Positions 6,165 to 8,049 of a stretch of 8,049 nt of DNA are shown here, in pieces. Position 1 is the first letter of the stretch. Each line of letters begins with the position of its first letter. Location: the NCBI GenBank assembly GCA_002404795.1, contig DHKK01000161.1:15100-23148 (forward strand). Reading direction: 5' to 3'. This DNA is from Clostridiales bacterium UBA4696. Lineage in GTDB: Bacteria > Bacillota > Clostridia > Oscillospirales > Oscillospiraceae. Both the position numbers and the translations under genes were made by a program. The notes below the pieces were generated by a model. It worked only from the letters and a program-made list of their open reading frames with translations. It ran no database searches and had not been told where the DNA came from.

Positions 6165-6193
6165 TTGACCTTCCCGCCGCCGTGCGGTATGAT
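6165..6193 (+). promoter_or_regulatory. Promoter of the nucleoside phosphorylase operon
   Basis: A -35 box TTGACC (6165-6170) and a -10 box TATGAT (6188-6193) are separated by 17 bases. The start point should be near 6200, giving a leader of about 25 bases. The promoter is back to back with the GntR promoter; the two -35 boxes are 27 bases apart. Confidence 0.85.
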
Positions 6194-6224
6194 GAGGGTA
6201 TCATCAAAAAAAGGCGGAAATTTT

Positions 6225-7052
6225 ATGAACGAACCGTTTGCATTTTATCAGCAGAGCGCCGACTATGTCCGCGCGCGCATGCCGTTCGAGCCGCAGATCG
6301 CGGTGATCCTCGGCTCGTCGCTCGGGCCGTTTGCCGGGCAGCTGCAGGATCCGGTGGAGATCGACTATAGCGAGATCCCCAATTTTCTTACCTCCACTGC
6401 GCCCGGCCACGCGGGCAAGCTCATCTTCGGGACGCTCGCGGGCAAGCGGCTCGTGTGTCTGTCGGGGCGGTTCCACAGCTATGAGGGGTACGACTTTGAG
6501 CAGCTGACGCAGCCGGTGCGGCTTTTGAAGCTGCTGGGCGTCCGGGCGCTGATCGTGACGAACGCGGCCGGCGGCGTGAATGAGCGCTACCGCCCCGGCG
6601 ATTTCATGCTGATCGCCGACCACATCAAGCTCAACGGCGCAAGCCCCCTGCGCGGCCGGAACGTCGGCGAATTCGGCCCGCGGTTTTTTGACGTCACCCG
6701 GATGTACACGCCGGAGCTGCGCGCGCTGGCAAAGACCTGCGCCGGCGAGCTCGGCATCCGCGTGCAGGAGGGCGTCTATTTCTTCATGCCAGGCCCGCAG
6801 TTTGAGACCCCGGCGGAGATCCGCGCCATCCGCGCGCTCGGCGGCGACGCCGTCGGCATGTCGACCGTGACGGAGGCGCTGACCGCGGCGCACTGCGGTC
6901 TGCCGCTGCTCGGCATCTCGGTCATCACCAACCTGGCCGCCGGGATGACCGGCGCCGCCGTCACCGGCGAGGAGGTCAACGAGACCGGCGCCGCCGTCGC
7001 CGGCCGCTTCAGCCGGTATCTGACAAAGATTGTAGAGGAGATGGACGTATGA
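6225..7052 (+). CDS. Purine nucleoside phosphorylase, trimeric type, with altered 5' pocket
   Basis: This 275-residue cytoplasmic enzyme should split a purine nucleoside with phosphate to give the free base and a ribose-1-phosphate. It matches the trimeric PNP/MTAP family along its length. Counterparts of the human PNP residues are visible: Ser31 (GSSLG), His62 (GHAGKL), Arg82-x-His84-x-Tyr86 (GRFHSYEG), Ala115 (NAAGG), Phe150, Phe193-Glu194 (QFETPAE), Met212-Ser213 (GMST) and Thr235-Asn236 (ITN). Glu194 and Asn236 are the pair that selects 6-oxopurines (hypoxanthine, guanine). The His of the usual [PL]-[ST]-H-x-E-V motif, which contacts the 5'-hydroxyl, is Gly248 here (AVTGEEV). The substrate may therefore carry a changed 5' group. 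The start at 6225 is chosen because AAGGCGG (6211-6217) precedes it; an in-frame ATG at 6165 overlaps the promoter. The stop overlaps the next gene's start in ATGA. Confidence 0.92.
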   Translation: MNEPFAFYQQSADYVRARMPFEPQIAVILGSSLGPFAGQLQDPVEIDYSEIPNFLTSTAPGHAGKLIFGTLAGKRLVCLSGRFHSYEGYDFEQLTQPVRLLKLLGVRALIVTNAAGGVNERYRPGDFMLIADHIKLNGASPLRGRNVGEFGPRFFDVTRMYTPELRALAKTCAGELGIRVQEGVYFFMPGPQFETPAEIRAIRALGGDAVGMSTVTEALTAAHCGLPLLGISVITNLAAGMTGAAVTGEEVNETGAAVAGRFSRYLTKIVEEMDV

Positions 7053-8049
7053 CAACGACTTTCCGGGCCGACGAGGGCCTTGCTTTCCTGCTGCAGTATG
7101 AGAATGTCGCCTGGTACGACGCGGGCGAGGTCCGGATCCTGGATCGCCGCGTGTATCCGGCGAAGACCGAATTCGTCACCTGCCGGACGCACGGCGAGGT
7201 CGCACAGGCGATCCGCGACATGGTCACGCAGAGCGCCGGGCCGTACACCGCGGCCGCCATGGGCATGGCGCTGGCGGCCTATGAGTGCCGCGAAAAAACG
7301 GAGGCGGAGCAGCTTGCCTTCCTCGCTGCGGCGGACGAGACGATCTCGAACGCCCGGCCGACCACGGCCAAGCGCATGAAGCTCGTCTGCGACGGCTGTC
7401 TGGAGGCGGCAAAGCTGGCGCTCCGCGAGGGGCGGCCGGTCGACCTGGCCATCCGCGAGCACGCGGTGGACGCCAACAACCGCCGCTACAGCAAGGTCAA
7501 CGAGATCGCAAAATATCTCGTACCGCTCATCCCCGCGGGCGGCACGGTCATGACGCAGTGCTTCGGCGAGACGATCGTCGGCATGATGCTGAAGGAGGCG
7601 AAGCTGGCGGGCAAGGACTTCCGCCTGTTCTGCCCGGAGACGCGGCCGTATTTCCAGGGCGCGCGCCTCACCGCCACGGTCTGCCGTGACATGGGCTTCG
7701 ACGTGACCGTCATCACCGACAACATGCCCGCGTTCGTCATGGAGCGCGAGCACGTGGATCTGTTCACCTGCGCGGCGGACGCCATCTGCCTTGACGGCTA
7801 CGTCGTCAACAAGGTCGGCACGCTGCAGATCGCCATCTGCGCCAACCACTTCGGCATCCCGACCTTCGTCACCGGCGCGCCGGATATCGGCCACGAGACG
7901 AAGGACACCGTCCAGATCGAGATGCGCGACCCGGAGTTTACCCTGCAGGCCATGGGCGTGCGCACGGCCGCCGCAGGCGTCAAGGGCTATTACCCCGCGT
8001 TCGACATGACGCCGCCGCACCTCATCTCCGGCATCGTCACCGACCGCGG
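7049..8049 (+). CDS. MtnA/eIF2B-family sugar-1-phosphate isomerase, 3' end missing
   Basis: This gene starts at ATG 7049, eight bases after AGAGGAG (7034-7040), and runs off the window after 333 codons. Full-length members have about 340-370 residues, so little is missing. The family includes methylthioribose-1-phosphate isomerase (MtnA), ribose-1,5-bisphosphate isomerase and eIF2B subunits. Matches to MtnA are ARPTTAKRM (102-110), TQCFGET with the catalytic Cys171, ETRPYFQGARLTA (197-209), TDNMPA (223-228), and AADAICLDGYVVNKVGT (242-258) with the catalytic Asp244. These indicate an aldose-1-phosphate to ketose-1-phosphate isomerase. The usual substrate loop R-G-A-P-A-I-G is replaced by QSAGPYT (61-67), so the Arg is lost; the substrate may not be methylthioribose-1-phosphate. 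It is coupled by ATGA to the phosphorylase, whose sugar-1-phosphate product is the obvious substrate. I withhold the name mtnA for this reason. Confidence 0.85.
   Translation, partial: MTTTFRADEGLAFLLQYENVAWYDAGEVRILDRRVYPAKTEFVTCRTHGEVAQAIRDMVTQSAGPYTAAAMGMALAAYECREKTEAEQLAFLAAADETISNARPTTAKRMKLVCDGCLEAAKLALREGRPVDLAIREHAVDANNRRYSKVNEIAKYLVPLIPAGGTVMTQCFGETIVGMMLKEAKLAGKDFRLFCPETRPYFQGARLTATVCRDMGFDVTVITDNMPAFVMEREHVDLFTCAADAICLDGYVVNKVGTLQIAICANHFGIPTFVTGAPDIGHETKDTVQIEMRDPEFTLQAMGVRTAAAGVKGYYPAFDMTPPHLISGIVTDR

Noticed and set aside
6133..6169. The inverted repeat between the divergent operons as a transcription terminator
   Set aside because: It lies upstream of both promoters, so neither operon transcribes it, and no T run follows the right arm. 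An operator or coincidental -35 symmetry is more likely.
6165..6224. Start of the phosphorylase at the upstream in-frame ATG at 6165
   Set aside because: That ATG lies in the -35 box of a strong promoter, so it would not be in the mRNA. A ribosome binding site precedes the ATG at 6225, where the family's usual N-terminus begins.
6776..8020. A 414-codon open frame on the - strand opposite the phosphorylase and isomerase genes
   Set aside because: It crosses two well-supported genes, is rich in Arg, Ala, Asp and His, and has no recognisable domain. It is a shadow of codon bias in GC-rich DNA.
1..8049. CRISPR arrays, tRNA or rRNA genes, insertion sequences or riboswitches
   Set aside because: I saw no regularly spaced repeats, no tRNA-like cloverleaf, no transposase motifs and no leader long enough for a riboswitch. 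The leaders before the mapped starts are only about 25-55 bases.

Overview
The window reads as chromosomal DNA from a fairly high-GC anaerobic Firmicute. My best guess is the Oscillospiraceae or a neighbouring clostridial family. The support is AGGAGG-type ribosome binding sites, sigma-A promoters with TTGAC/TATNAT boxes and 17-base spacers, a YtrA-type GntR regulator with its ABC transporter, and a DUF3169 membrane protein. The genus cannot be fixed from this sequence. There is no RNA gene, CRISPR array, insertion sequence or phage gene.

Layout. (1) Bases 1-1173 hold the 3' part of a sodium:solute symporter gene, closed by a strong intrinsic terminator. (2) Bases 1321-3013 hold a compact four-gene + strand operon with its own promoter, two tandem operator palindromes and a terminator. 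It encodes a small Cro/C1-type repressor, a DUF3169 membrane protein, a 56-residue two-helix membrane protein, and a 119-residue protein with a membrane anchor and a C-terminal DUF6897-like domain. It is less GC-rich than its surroundings and looks like a regulator plus membrane-protein cassette. (3) Bases 3024-6071 hold a - strand operon read from right to left: a YtrA-type GntR regulator (GTG start), an ABC ATPase and a large permease, each overlapping the next. (4) Bases 6165-8049 hold a + strand operon divergent from the GntR operon: a trimeric-type purine nucleoside phosphorylase followed, by ATGA overlap, by an MtnA/eIF2B-family sugar-phosphate isomerase that runs off the window.

The most interesting part is block 4. 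The phosphorylase keeps the Glu and Asn that read 6-oxopurines, but has Gly where family members have the His that contacts the ribose 5'-hydroxyl. The next gene keeps the catalytic Cys and Asp of methylthioribose-1-phosphate isomerase, but has lost the Arg-Gly-Ala substrate loop. Together this suggests salvage of a 5'-modified nucleoside (5'-methylthio- or 5'-deoxyinosine type) rather than ordinary inosine/guanosine salvage; this is inference. Second in interest are an internal start with its own ribosome binding site in the DUF6897-like gene, and the symmetric divergent promoter region at 6087-6193.
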